Assembly (NCBI RefSeq): GCF_028622835.1
Contig: NZ_CP117677.1
Location: forward strand, 2,156,820-2,220,819
DNA length: 64,000 nucleotides
DNA from: Caloramator sp. mosi_1
GTDB lineage: Bacteria; Bacillota; Clostridia; Clostridiales; Caloramatoraceae
Direction of reading: 5' to 3'
In this document: piece after piece, positions 43,306 to 52,831 of the stretch
Position numbering within the stretch: position 1 is the first letter of the stretch
Layout: each line of letters begins with the position of its first letter
Program-made: the position numbers and the translations under genes
Notes under the pieces: generated by a model
Seen by the model: the letters and a program-made list of their open reading frames with translations, nothing else
Told to the model about the DNA's origin: nothing
Database searches by the model: none

Positions 43306-44065
43306 ATGGCTTATGTTAGAATTATGTTTTTTATTTTTTATTTTACTTTGTACACGAAATAGCCCATATTCTATGTTCAGTTTTATTTGGATATGAGATT
43401 GAAAGTATTAAGTTTAAGTGGATAGGATTTAATATAAATTTTAAAGAGGAAATAATAAATCCTTTTTATGATATATTTATATCCTTAGTTGGCCCTTTAA
43501 CAAATCTTGCTTTTGCAATATTATTTTATTATATTATTTTAACACCAGATTTGTTTAGAATTAATATTGTATTATTTGTATTCAACATAATTCCCTTCAA
43601 TTATTCAGATGGTGGCAGAATACTAAGAATGCTATTAAAATATTATTTGGGTTTTTATAAATCTTATATAATTGTAGATGTTTGCAGCTTAATATTTGCG
43701 TTTTTCTTACTTTTAATTTCAATTTTTAATATAAACAAGATAAATTATATTTTTATATTTTTGTTGGAATTGTAATTATTATTAATTCAATAATTGACTA
43801 TAATAATATTGTAATTAATATATTAAAGGATATATATGCTAAAAATAGATTTGTTAAATGTAGAAAAATAATAAAAGTTAAATTAAAGGGCGTTCAAGGT
43901 TCAAATAAAGTTCTTGATATTATTAAAACTTTTTGTTTTAATAATTATTATGTAATATATGTATTTGAAAATTCAAGGGTTATAGGTAAAGTTACGGAAT
44001 ATGATATAATCAATTCCTTTTTAAGTTATGGTAATATAACTTTTGAAGAAATAATAAAAAACTAG
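43306..44065 (+). CDS. spoIVFB: SpoIVFB-like intramembrane metalloprotease (M50)
   Basis: Site-2-type protease; in spore formers it releases pro-sigma-K in the mother cell. Zinc motif VHEIAHILC near residue 18, GYEIESIKFKWIGFNINF, and the third ligand region FNIIPFNYSDGGRILRMLL. After four or more helices a C-terminal CBS-like domain reads KVLDIIKTFCFNNYYVIYVF and VIGKVTEYDIINSFL, as in SpoIVFB. About 253 residues. Frame changes near 43350 and 43765. The start is ATG 43306 or 43313; both are close behind AGAGGTTGAAG. Confidence 0.85.
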
Positions 44066-44077
44066 GAGGAGTTTTTG

Positions 44078-45911
44078 ATGATACAACTAAATGAAGAAAT
44101 ATTATTAAAAGTACAAAAGCCAGCACGTTATGTTGGAAATGAAGTAAATGCAGTGATTAAAGATAAAGTAGGTAAGATAAGATTTGCATTTTGCTTTCCT
44201 GATGTTTATGAAGTTGGTATGTCACATCTTGGATTAAAGATTTTATATCATCTACTAAATGAAAGAGAAGACTGCTATTGTGAAAGAACCTTTGCTCCTT
44301 GGCCAGATATGGAAAGACTAATGAGGGAGAATAACATACCTCTATTTTCATTAGAGACAAAGGACCCACTTATTGAATTTGATTTTGTTGGTTTTACATT
44401 ACAATATGAAATGAGTTATACAAATATTATTAATATGTTAAATTTAGCTAATATTCCTTTGTATTCAAAGGATAGAAATAATCATCCTTTTGTTGTTTTT
44501 GGAGGTCCATGTGCATATAATCCAGAACCTTTAGCAGACATTGCGGATTTTTTATACTTGGTGAGGGAGAAGAAGTATTAAATGAAGTTTTAGATTTATA
44601 TTCAGAATGGAAAAAACAAATGGTAAAAGACAAGAATTCCTTGAAAAGGTAAGTGAAATAGAGGGAATATATGTTCCATCATTATATGATATAGATTACA
44701 ATAATGATGGAACTATAAAAAGAATGCTTCCTAAAAAGAGGGGTATAAAACTAAGATTAGAAAGAGAATAGTAAGAAACTTAAATAGTTCATACTATCCA
44801 GAAAAAATGATTGTTCCTCTTACAGAAGTTGTACACGATAGAATTATGCTTGAAACTTTTAGGGGATGCACAAGAGGATGTAGATTTTGTCAAGCTGGTA
44901 TGATTTATAGACCTATAAGAGAAAAAAGACAGATAGGTTGATGGAATTAGCAGATAAACTTATTAAAGCAACAGGTTATGATGAAATTTCTTTAACGTCG
45001 TTAAGTATTTGTGACTATTCTGACATTCAAAATTTAGTAAATAAGCTAATAGAAAAATACAAAGAGAGTAATGTTGGTATATCATTGCCATCATTAAGAA
45101 TAGATTCATTTTCTGTTAACTTAATAAATGAAATACAAAAGGTAAGAAAAACTGGATTAACCTTTGCACCCGAAGCTGGGACACAAAAATGAGGGATGTA
45201 ATAAATAAGGGTGTTACTGAGGATGATTTAATAAAATCAGTAAGAAGTGCCTTTGAATTAGGCTGGAACAATATAAAATTATATTTTATGATAGGTCTTC
45301 CCTTTGAAGAGGATGAAGATGTTGAGGGTATTGCAGATTTAGCTTATAAAGTGGTAGATGAGTACTTTAAAGTTCCAAAAGACAAACGCCAAAAGGGATT
45401 AAATGTGACTGTAAGTACTTCCTCTTTTGTACCAAAGCCCTTTACACCATTCCAATGGTTTGGCCAAAATACAATGGACGAACTTTACAGAAAGCAAAGG
45501 TTACTAAAGGAAAAAATAAAAAGCCGATTTATAACATATAATTGGCACGAAACACCGATTAGTTTTTTAGAGGGTGTATTTTCAAGAGGAGATAGAAGAT
45601 TAACAAATGTTCTTATTAAAGCTTGGGAGTTAGGATGCAAGTTTGATGGATGGCAAGAATTTTTTAATTATGAAAAATGGATGAAGGCCTTTGAAGAATG
45701 TGGTGTAGATCCACATTTTTACGCAACAAGAGAAAGAAGTTTAGATGAAGTGTTGCCTTGGGACTTTATTGACGTTGGAGTAAGTAAGGAGTACTTAATA
45801 AGTGAATATAAAAAGGCAGAAAAAGGAATATTAACACCAGATTGCAGACAAGGTTGTACAGGTTGCGGTATTACTAAACTTTTGAAAGGTGGTAAATGTT
45901 TTAATGAATAG
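44078..45911 (+). CDS. B12-binding-like radical SAM protein (TIGR03960)
   Basis: Radical SAM protein of about 610 residues with a cobalamin-binding-like N-terminal domain (FAFCFPDVYEVGMSHLGLKI, FGGPCAYNPEPLAD) and the cluster motif CTRGCRFCQAGMIYRP, followed by the TIM-barrel ending in CRQGCTGCGI. Function not proven. The same gene pairs with the DUF2344 gene and with rng in most clostridia, often as a fusion with it. Frame changes near 44560, 44620, 44745, 44935 and 45188. ATG 44078 follows AGGAGG. Overlaps the next gene by 8 bases. Confidence 0.9.
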
Positions 45912-46592
45912 ATACGTATTTAAGCTAAAGAAGATCGGAAATACAAAATATATTTCTCATCTTGATACAATGAGAACTCTTCATAGAGCTATTAGAAGAG
46001 CAGGATTGCCTTTGACTTATTCAAAGGGGTTTAATCCTCATCCAAGTATTTCATTTGCTTCTCCTCTTTCGGTTGGAGTTGAAAGTTTGGCTGAATATAT
46101 AGATATTGAATTTGATTCTATTTTAAAAGCAAAGGAAATAATAGAAAAACTTAATGTTAATTTACCAATTGGTATGGAGGTTTTGAAGGTTATACCAATA
46201 AATAAAAAATGCCTACTTGTATGGCAGCTACCTATGCATCAAAATATGAAATAAAAATAAATTATACAGATAAAGAAAAAATAGAAGAAGCTATAAACTA
46301 TATTTTAAACTCTAAAGAAATACTTAAAATTAAAAAAACAAAGTCTGGAGAAAAGACAGTAAATATTAGAGATATGATTTTTGATTTAAATACAAAAGAT
46401 ATTCAGGAGAACTATATAATATTAGAGTGTGTAGTTTTAACTTCAAATTCAGGAAGTCTTAGTCCTGATGTAATTGTAGATATATTGAAGGAATCAGATA
46501 GTGTTGGAGTAGCTGTAATTAAAAGAACTGAAATGTATACAAAAATAAACGATAAATTAATACCTCTTGATGAATTCTTTGGCAGGATGTGA
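45904..46592 (+). CDS. TIGR03936/DUF2344 protein
   Basis: About 229-residue partner of the radical SAM protein. N-terminal YVFKLKKIGNTKYISHLDTM and SKGFNPHPSISFASPLSVGV are the family signatures. One frame change near 46209 (A run). Coupled to the gene before it and 4 bases before rng, a three-gene unit seen across clostridia. Proposed roles in tRNA or rRNA modification are inference from context. Confidence 0.88.
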
Positions 46593-47204
46593 TTAGATGA
46601 GGCTACTTATAGATGATAATTATATACAAAACAGAGCTTTATTGTTGGAAGAAAATAATGTGTATAAGGTATATATTGAAAATAAAAATGATGAGGATAT
46701 TTGTGATAATATATATGTTGGTAAAATAAAAGGCATTTCACAAAAGATGAAGGTAGCATTTGTAGATATAGGTGAAAAAAGGAGGCTATATTGCCTCTTT
46801 TTCTAATAAATATAGTTTAAATGAAAATATTATTGTTCAAGTAAGCAGAGAAGCAAGAGAGAATAAAGGTCCAAGAGTTAAAGATAAAATACAATTAAAG
46901 GGAAGATACATTATTCTAAACATAAATAATAAAGAAATAACTATATCAAATAAAAATAAAAATTTTAATTTAGAAATGATTAATACATTTGATGGTAAAT
47001 ATGGGTATATTGTAAGAACTAATACTAAAGTAGAGGATATAAAATACATAGAGGAAGAATATTTTAAATTATCAAAAATAGCAGATGAAATGTTATATAA
47101 ATATAAATATATAAAACCTCCTTTTTAATACATAAAAATAGTCGGTTGCAGAATTCTGCAACCATTGATTTTACTATTTTTTAGCCATAAGGCTTTTATA
47201 TTTT

Positions 47205-47260
47205 CCTCCACTGTGGCATTATTAAATTATAACAACCTTTAAAACTATCCACAGAGGAGG
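47205..47260 (+). promoter_or_regulatory. Hairpin that can mask the transposase ribosome binding site
   Basis: CCTCCACTGTGG (47205-47216) pairs, with one mismatch, with CCACAGAGGAGG (47249-47260). The second arm contains the GAGGAGG ribosome binding site of the transposase (ATG 47269). The 32-nt loop contains an AT-rich stretch (AAATTATAAC) that could be the -10 of the element's own promoter, so only transcripts entering from outside would fold. Confidence 0.6.
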
Positions 47261-47268
47261 AGAATAGC

Positions 47269-48743
47269 ATGTTTTGTATTAGCAAAATTAAGCAACTTAA
47301 CTTTTTGAGCAAGTATCTGAATTTAAAAATATGGTTACTAAACAACCCGTAGGGTTTATTAAATTGCTTGCTGATAATTTTGATATTAATACATTTATCC
47401 CTAATTCTTTTAAAGAACATTACTATTCAGATTTAGGAAGAAATCGTGAATATGAGCTTTCTTCTATATTATCATCTTTGCTAATTATGCAAATATTTCA
47501 TATACCTACAACTGCGTTGTTAAATCTATTTCTTGTATTTTCTACTGAAATTAGAGAATTTTGTGGTTTCTATAAATCTATACCTGATGAATCTTTTTCA
47601 GTAGATTTAAAACTACTTTTGAAAGTGATATCGCAGATTTATTTAATTCTATGGTTCCTAAAGTTATTGATATATGTGAAGATATTAATAATCTTCTTCC
47701 TGCTGATTCCCCATATAAAAATTTAAACTCAATTTTGATATATGATACATCTGGATTAAAGCCTCGTGTAAAAGAAAATAATCCTAAAACACTTGCAAGT
47801 GAAATAAATAAGCAAAAAGCATATTCAAAAATTATTAATGACAAGAACTTTAATCCCTATGCTGCCGCATATAAAAACATGCCTAAGTATTCTCAAGCTA
47901 ACCCAAATATACGACTTGATTTCGTAAATGGACATTTTGGTTACTTCTATAAATTTGGATTATTAACTAATGGTTGGGGTATACCTTTAAGCATAAAATT
48001 CTTCGAAGAAGACTTTTATAAATCTGTAGAAAAAGAATTCTCTACTCCTGAAGAACAAAAATATTTTTATGATAATGCTTCATTGAAACCAGTAATTGTA
48101 CCATTTTTGAATAACTTAAAAAATATTCAAATTTTAAATTTAAAACTTTTTTAGGTGATTCAGAATTTGATAGTTATGATAACTTTGGATTATTTAAACA
48201 TTTAGAATTTGAAAAAGTTCTTATCCCACTTAATCCTCGTAGCCAATCCAATACAAAAATTGGAGAACTTGAATATAATACCGAAGGTATTCCTATATGC
48301 TCTTTAACACAAGAACCTTTTAAATTTGATGGTTCTTGTAAAGGCAAAAATAGAAGTTTAAGATATAAGTTTACTTGCCCTAAATCACATCGTGATAAAA
48401 ATGGTAAACCTTATCATACATGTGAAAATCCATGTACTGATAGCAAAAGTGGTCGTATGACCTATGTTTATCCTGATAAAAATTTTAGACTTTATCCTGG
48501 TATTATAAGGAACTCTGTGGAATGGGAAAAACTTATTCAATACGTTGTTGTATTGAGAGAGAAATAGCATCTTTAAAATCAAACCCTTGTATACAGCAAC
48601 CTAAAACTGTTAATACCTATACAATGCGTGCTGACTTATATTTGACTGCTATATCTAAACTTATAAATGTAATATTGGCTTACGCCATAAATAAACCTGA
48701 ATATTTAAGAAGTATATCAAAACTTCTTAAAATACCTGCTTAA
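47269..48743 (+). CDS. Transposase, DDE type
   Basis: About 492 residues over three to five frame segments. Segments seen: GFIKLLADNFDINTFIPNSF, PDESFFSRFKTTFESD-like region after a restored base, ILIYDTSGLKPRVKEN (probable first Asp), GDSEFDSYDNFGLFKHLEF (second Asp), and the C-terminal REIASLKSNPCIQQP with the final Glu. A Cys/His-rich stretch (CPKSHRDKNG, CENPCTDS) lies between the last two. Frame changes near 47330, 47625, 48125, 48150 and 48535. ATG 47269 follows GAGGAGG. Confidence 0.8.
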
Positions 48744-49742
48744 TCCACATATCCACAATCCAAAATTTGTATTTATGCTTCGCATGCCTTTTTATCAAAG
48801 GTTTTTGGCATGTTCTTTTTTTGTGATTTTTTAGTAAAATCCAAAAAGTTATCCACAATTTTAATTTTTACATTCTGCAATCATCTATAATACATAAAAA
48901 TAATGGATTTTATGAAAATTTAATTGATGAAACATTAGAAACAGACATTGAAAAAATTATTGTGAATAAAGAAGATACAAAAAACAATTAGTTAATATAG
49001 ATATATTTAAACAAAAAGAGATTATAGTCGATAGTAACATACCCTATAAAATAGATGAAATAATAAAAAATAATACTGCAAAAACAATAAAATTAGATAA
49101 TGGTGGTAGCATAGTTGTAGATTTTACAGAAGCATTTACTATTATCGATGTAAATTCATCACTTTCTACAAATATCAATAGTGCTTATGAAATAAATAAA
49201 GATGCCTGCAATGTTGTTATTGATTTTATAATGAAATATAATTTAAATGGAAATATATTAATTGACTTTATTGATTTAGATTATAAAAGGAAAAAAGATT
49301 TAGAAGAATATATGTATAAAATTATTGAAGATAACAACATAGATATACAAGTCTTAGGGTTGACTAAATTAGGTATAATGGAAATTTCACGAAAAAGATT
49401 TAATAAGAATTTTTTGAGAAGTATTATGATTTGGGGTTGAAATCAAAAATGTTCATACAATTTTAAGAGAAATAGAGTTATTAGTAAAAAACAAAATTCG
49501 GGTGAGTATTTAATACTAATTAATAATCAAATATACAAAAAAACGAAACATTAATTAGAGAAAGTCTAAAGAAAATTGAAGAAATGTATAAAACTAAAAT
49601 AAAGTTAGTTGTAGGTGAAATAAATGATTATAAGATAATTGAGGAAGGTATAGAAAAATATCTATTTACTTTAAAAAGTAATATATGGGAAGTAGAAGAA
49701 GATGATGAGAGGGTAATGATTAAGATTAAAAAATAAAAAGTG

Positions 49743-49770
49743 TTGACACAAAAGTAATTTATATGATAAA
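49743..49770 (+). promoter_or_regulatory. Likely promoter of rplU
   Basis: TTGACA (49743-49748) and GATAAA (49765-49770) with a 16-bp spacer, directly before the L21 leader. It starts 6 bases after the rng stop. Confidence 0.55.
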
Positions 49771-49772
49771 CT

Positions 49773-49845
49773 ACCTTTTGTAGACCGCTCGAGACGGGCT
49801 TTAAACCTGAAGGTGCCTTGTTTCTACGGCGAGACTGGTTAGAGG
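49773..49845 (+). ncRNA. L21 ribosomal protein leader
   Basis: Structured 5' leader of rplU. Conserved blocks GTAGACCGCTCGAGACGGGC, TTTAAACCTGAAGGTGCC and CTACGGCGAGACTGGT match what I recall of the Firmicutes L21 leader; GTAG and CTAC pair to close it. It is thought to allow autogenous control by L21. Confidence 0.65.
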
Positions 49846-49855
49846 AGGTGTAAAA

Positions 49856-50167
49856 ATGTACGCAGTAATAGCAACAGGTGGAAAGCAATACAGAGTACAA
49901 GAAGGTGACCTACTTTTCGTAGAAAAGCTAAATGCTGATGTTGATTCAACAGTTGAAATCAACGAAGTACTTGCTGTTTCAAAGGATGGTAAGCTAACAG
50001 TTGGTGCACCTACTGTTGAAGGAGCAAAGGTTATAGCAAGAGTAGTTAAGCACGGAAAGGCTAAGAAGGTAATAGTATTTAAGTTTAAGGCTAAGAAGGA
50101 TTACAGAAGAAAGCAAGGTCATCGTCAACCTTATACTCAAATTAAGATTGAAAAAATCGAAGCTTAA
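49856..50167 (+). CDS. rplU: 50S ribosomal protein L21
   Basis: Intact 103-residue ribosomal protein: [17 protein letters not shown] at the start, [19 protein letters not shown], and [16 protein letters not shown] at the end. RBS GAGGAGGTG. It is followed only 35 bases later by rpmA; the Prp protease gene usually found between them is missing. Confidence 0.98.
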   Translation: MYAVIATGGKQYRVQEGDLLFVEKLNADVDSTVEINEVLAVSKDGKLTVGAPTVEGAKVIARVVKHGKAKKVIVFKFKAKKDYRRKQGHRQPYTQIKIEKIEA

Positions 50168-50202
50168 TGCATATAGAGCTTTCTTATAAGGAGGTGTAAT
50201 CA

Positions 50203-50469
50203 ATGGCTCATAAGAAAGGTGTCGGTAGCTCCAAGAACGGTAGAGATAGTGAATCCAAAAGACTTGGTGTCAAGAGAGCAGATGGACAATTTGTTCTTGC
50301 AGGAAATATACTTGTAAGACAAAGAGGTACAAAGATACATCCAGGTGAAAATGTAGGTAGAGGAAAAGATGACACTCTATTTGCATTAGTAAATGGTGTA
50401 GTTAGATTTGAAAGATTCGGTAAAGATAGAAAGAAAGTAAGCGTATATCCAGCTGAAATAGCACAATAA
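50203..50469 (+). CDS. rpmA: 50S ribosomal protein L27
   Basis: Intact 88-residue protein beginning [20 protein letters not shown]. The N-terminal tail reaches the peptidyl transferase centre. There is no upstream in-frame extension (a TAA stands two codons before the ATG), so it lacks the cleavable tail ending in Phe-Phe-Ala that most Firmicutes L27 proteins have. RBS AAGGAGGTG. Confidence 0.98.
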   Translation: MAHKKGVGSSKNGRDSESKRLGVKRADGQFVLAGNILVRQRGTKIHPGENVGRGKDDTLFALVNGVVRFERFGKDRKKVSVYPAEIAQ

Positions 50470-50470
50470 T

Positions 50471-50500
50471 AAATGCACCCATAAGGGTGCATTTTTGTTG
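50471..50500 (+). terminator. Terminator after rpmA
   Basis: Perfect 10-bp stem AAATGCACCC (50471-50480) with its complement at 50485-50494, ATAA loop, then a T run. Confidence 0.85.
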
Positions 50501-50561
50501 CATTTTATTTAATCGTAGTGTATTATTTTAGTGTTAATACACAATTAAGTAGGTGATTATG

Positions 50562-51074
50562 ATGGATGATAAGATAAATATTCAGTGGTACTTAAACCAA
50601 ATTCGTAAACAGAGACACGACTTTATGAACTATTTACAGGTTATATATGGGTATTTACAAATAAATAAACCAAATGAAGCTTTAAATTATATAAAAAAGC
50701 TAAATACAAAAATGTATATGTTAAGTCAACTTTATAATCTTGAAAATAGTTATTTATCCTTGATAATTCACGATATAATTACCACAGTAGAAAAATGTGG
50801 ATTAGATTGGCAGTTGAAAAATATAAAAAGTTACATAACAGAAGAAGAATTAAGCAAAAATATTAACAAGTACATAGAAGGTTTAGAAGACTTTAAACAA
50901 ACTTTATATAATGTATTAATAAAACAATTTAAAAATCAGGAGATTTTTATATCAACAAAGGAAAATATAGATGGTTTACAAATATTATTACATAATGATG
51001 GAGATATAAATTATGAAGAGATAGACTTTAATTATATTTCAAAAATATATCAATACATACAGACAACAATATAA
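50562..51074 (+). CDS. Spo0B-like phosphotransferase
   Basis: 170-residue protein with the SPOB_a dimerisation helix RKQRHDFMNYLQVIYGYLQI near residue 12; the His in RHDFMN matches the phosphorylated His of Bacillus Spo0B (RHDWMN). The rest is a degenerate kinase-like half without clear N, G1 or G2 boxes, as in Spo0B. The location between rpmA and obg is that of spo0B in Bacillus. It may relay phosphate to Spo0A or another response regulator. I use ATG 50562 at 5 bases from AGGTGA. The ribosome binding site and intact frame support expression. Confidence 0.8.
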   Translation: MDDKINIQWYLNQIRKQRHDFMNYLQVIYGYLQINKPNEALNYIKKLNTKMYMLSQLYNLENSYLSLIIHDIITTVEKCGLDWQLKNIKSYITEEELSKNINKYIEGLEDFKQTLYNVLIKQFKNQEIFISTKENIDGLQILLHNDGDINYEEIDFNYISKIYQYIQTTI

Positions 51075-51114
51075 AAATAGTTAAGATTGACATACAATAA
51101 AGGTGGTGAATAAA

Positions 51115-52377
51115 ATGTTTGTTGATGTAGCAAAAATTTATGTAAAAGCTGGTGATGGTGGACACGGATGTGTTTCTTTTAGAAGAGAAAAATATGTACC
51201 CTTTGGTGGACCAGATGGAGGAGATGGCGGACGTGGTGGAGATGTAATTTTAAAGGTTGATGTAAATATGCGTACGCTATTGGATTTTAAGTATCAAAAA
51301 AATACGAAGCTCAGCGAGGAGAAAATGGGGGTACAAATAATAAATTTGGTAAGGATGGAGAAGATTTAATTATTAAAGTTCCAGCAGGAACAGTGATTAA
51401 GGATGCTGAAACAGAAAAAGTTATTGTTGATTTGGTGGAAGAAGGACAAGAATTTATAGTATGTAGAGGAGGACGAGGAGGTAGAGGAAATACAAGGTTT
51501 GCAACTCCAACAAGACAGGCTCCTAATTTTGCAGAACCAGGTATGCCTGGCGAAGAAAAATGGATAACACTTGAGTTAAAGCTGTTGGCAGATGTTGGTT
51601 TAATTGGATTTCCTAATGTAGGTAAATCAACTATTTTATCTATGGTTACAGGTGCTAAACCTAAGATAGCAAATTATCATTTTACAACACTTAAACCTAA
51701 TTTAGGTGTTGTAGAGATGCAAGGAGTAAAAAGCTTTGTTTTAGCTGATATTCCGGGTTTAATAGAAGGAGCCCACGAAGGTGTTGGACTTGGAATAGAT
51801 TTTTAAGACACGTAGAAAGAACTAAAGTACTTATACACGTAATAGATGCATCAGGTATTGAAGGTAGAGACCCAATAGATGATTTTTATAAAATAAATGA
51901 AGAATTAAAACTTTATAGTGAAAAATTATCTAAAAAACCTCAAGTAGTTGCAGCAAATAAATGTGATATTCCAGGAAGCGAAGAGAATGTTAAGAGATTA
52001 AGAGAGGAATTAAGTAAACAGGGAATAGAGGTTTTTGAAATATCTGCAGCAACAAATAAAGGATTAAAGGAAGTAATGCTATATGTAAGCAATATGTTGG
52101 ATAATATAGTTGAAGAAAAAGAAGAATATGATGTATATGTTCCGGAAGAAAAGAGGTTTACTTATAGTATAAGAATTGACGAAGAAGGAACCTATGTAAT
52201 AGAAGGTTCTTTTGTTGATAGATTATTATTAACTGTAAATATTTACGATAGTGAGTCATTAAAATATTTCCATAAGGTATTGGAAAAAGAGGAATTATTG
52301 ATGAGTTAAGAAAAATGGGTATAAAAGATGGAGATCTTGTAAGAATGAATGACTTTGAATTTGAATTCATAGAATAG
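51115..52377 (+). CDS. obg: GTPase Obg (CgtA)
   Basis: Essential ribosome-assembly GTPase. N-terminal glycine-rich Obg fold ([20 protein letters not shown] and [10 protein letters not shown]), G domain with [15 protein letters not shown] and [20 protein letters not shown], and a C-terminal OCT domain ending [19 protein letters not shown]. About 421 residues. Frame changes near 51300, 51800 and 52295. ATG 51115 follows AAAGGTGGTG. Confidence 0.96.
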
Positions 52378-52387
52378 GAGGATAAAT

Positions 52388-52693
52388 ATGATAACAAGTA
52401 AACAAAGAAGCTATTTAAGAGGTTTAGCAAATAATATAGATTCGATAGTTCAAATAGGTAAAGAAGGTATAGATGAAAGGGTACTTAGTCAAATTGATGA
52501 AGCATTAGAAGCAAGGGAAATTATAAAACTTAACGTTTTAAAAAATTCATTAATAACTGCAAGGGAAGCCTGTGATATTGTATGCGAAGCATTAAATGCA
52601 GAACCAGTACAGGTTATAGGAAATAGATTTGTTATATATAGACAATCAAAAATAAGCCAAAGATTGAACTGCCAACGAAAAAATAATTTATAA
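52388..52693 (+). CDS. yhbY: CRM-domain RNA-binding protein YhbY
   Basis: Small ribosome-associated CRM protein: SKQRSYLRGLANNIDSIVQI, GKEGIDERVLSQIDEAL, and VIGNRFVIYRQSK. The last 12 codons are probably out of frame; one more A near 52650 gives KNKPKIELPTKK and a stop at 52686. RBS AGGAGG. Confidence 0.93.
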   Translation: MITSKQRSYLRGLANNIDSIVQIGKEGIDERVLSQIDEALEAREIIKLNVLKNSLITAREACDIVCEALNAEPVQVIGNRFVIYRQSKISQRLNCQRKNNL

Positions 52694-52701
52694 TTTAAAA
52701 T

Positions 52702-52745
52702 AAAGGTGCCATAGTGATATTATCAATATATGGCACTTTCCTTTT
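52702..52745 (+). terminator. Terminator after yhbY
   Basis: GTGCCATA and TATGGCAC form the stem (52706-52713 with 52729-52736), extended by A-T pairs, followed by TTTCCTTTT. Confidence 0.7.
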
Positions 52746-52831
52746 AGTCAAAAATTTGGTATAATAAACACTTTTAATTTTTATTACATTTTTGTATAAT
52801 AAAAAGTGATTTTTATTGGGAGATGATATTT

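Larger units (their letters stand above)
47141..48887 (+). mobile_element. IS element with DDE transposase inserted in rng
   Basis: About 1.75 kb, flanked by a 15-bp direct repeat TAATACATAAAAATA at 47126-47140 and 48888-48902. Inverted repeat core TTGCAGAAT at 47146-47154 with its complement at 48873-48881. The left end also forms a perfect 20-bp palindrome at 47144-47163. The right end has a TTATCCACA box. One transposase is in the same direction as rng. Family not certain; long target repeats occur in IS1182 and in the IS1202 group. Confidence 0.88.
46597..49736 (+). pseudogene. rng: Ribonuclease G/E family protein, interrupted by an IS
   Basis: Endoribonuclease of the RNase E/G family in two parts: 46597-47140 (N-terminal RLLIDDNYIQNRALLLEEN and the S1 domain with IYVGKIKG and FVDIGEKKGGYIASF) and 48903-49736 (catalytic part with EAFTIIDVNSS and NILIDFIDLDY, the two Asp that bind Mg2+). 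The IS at 47141-48887 lies between. Joining at the 15-bp repeat gives KPPFLIHKNNGFYENL in one frame if one T is restored near 47122. Joined length about 455 residues, normal for RNase G. Further shifts near 46783, 48990, 49435 and 49530. The gene is probably inactive; RNase Y or J could cover its role. Confidence 0.9.

Noticed and set aside
47205-47260. Intrinsic terminator at the start of the rng element
   Set aside because: The arms are 32 bases apart, no T run follows, and the 3' arm is the transposase ribosome binding site.
48849-48857. DnaA-box sequence as sign of a replication origin
   Set aside because: A single box near an IS end, with no box cluster, AT-rich unwinding element or dnaA/dnaN neighbours.
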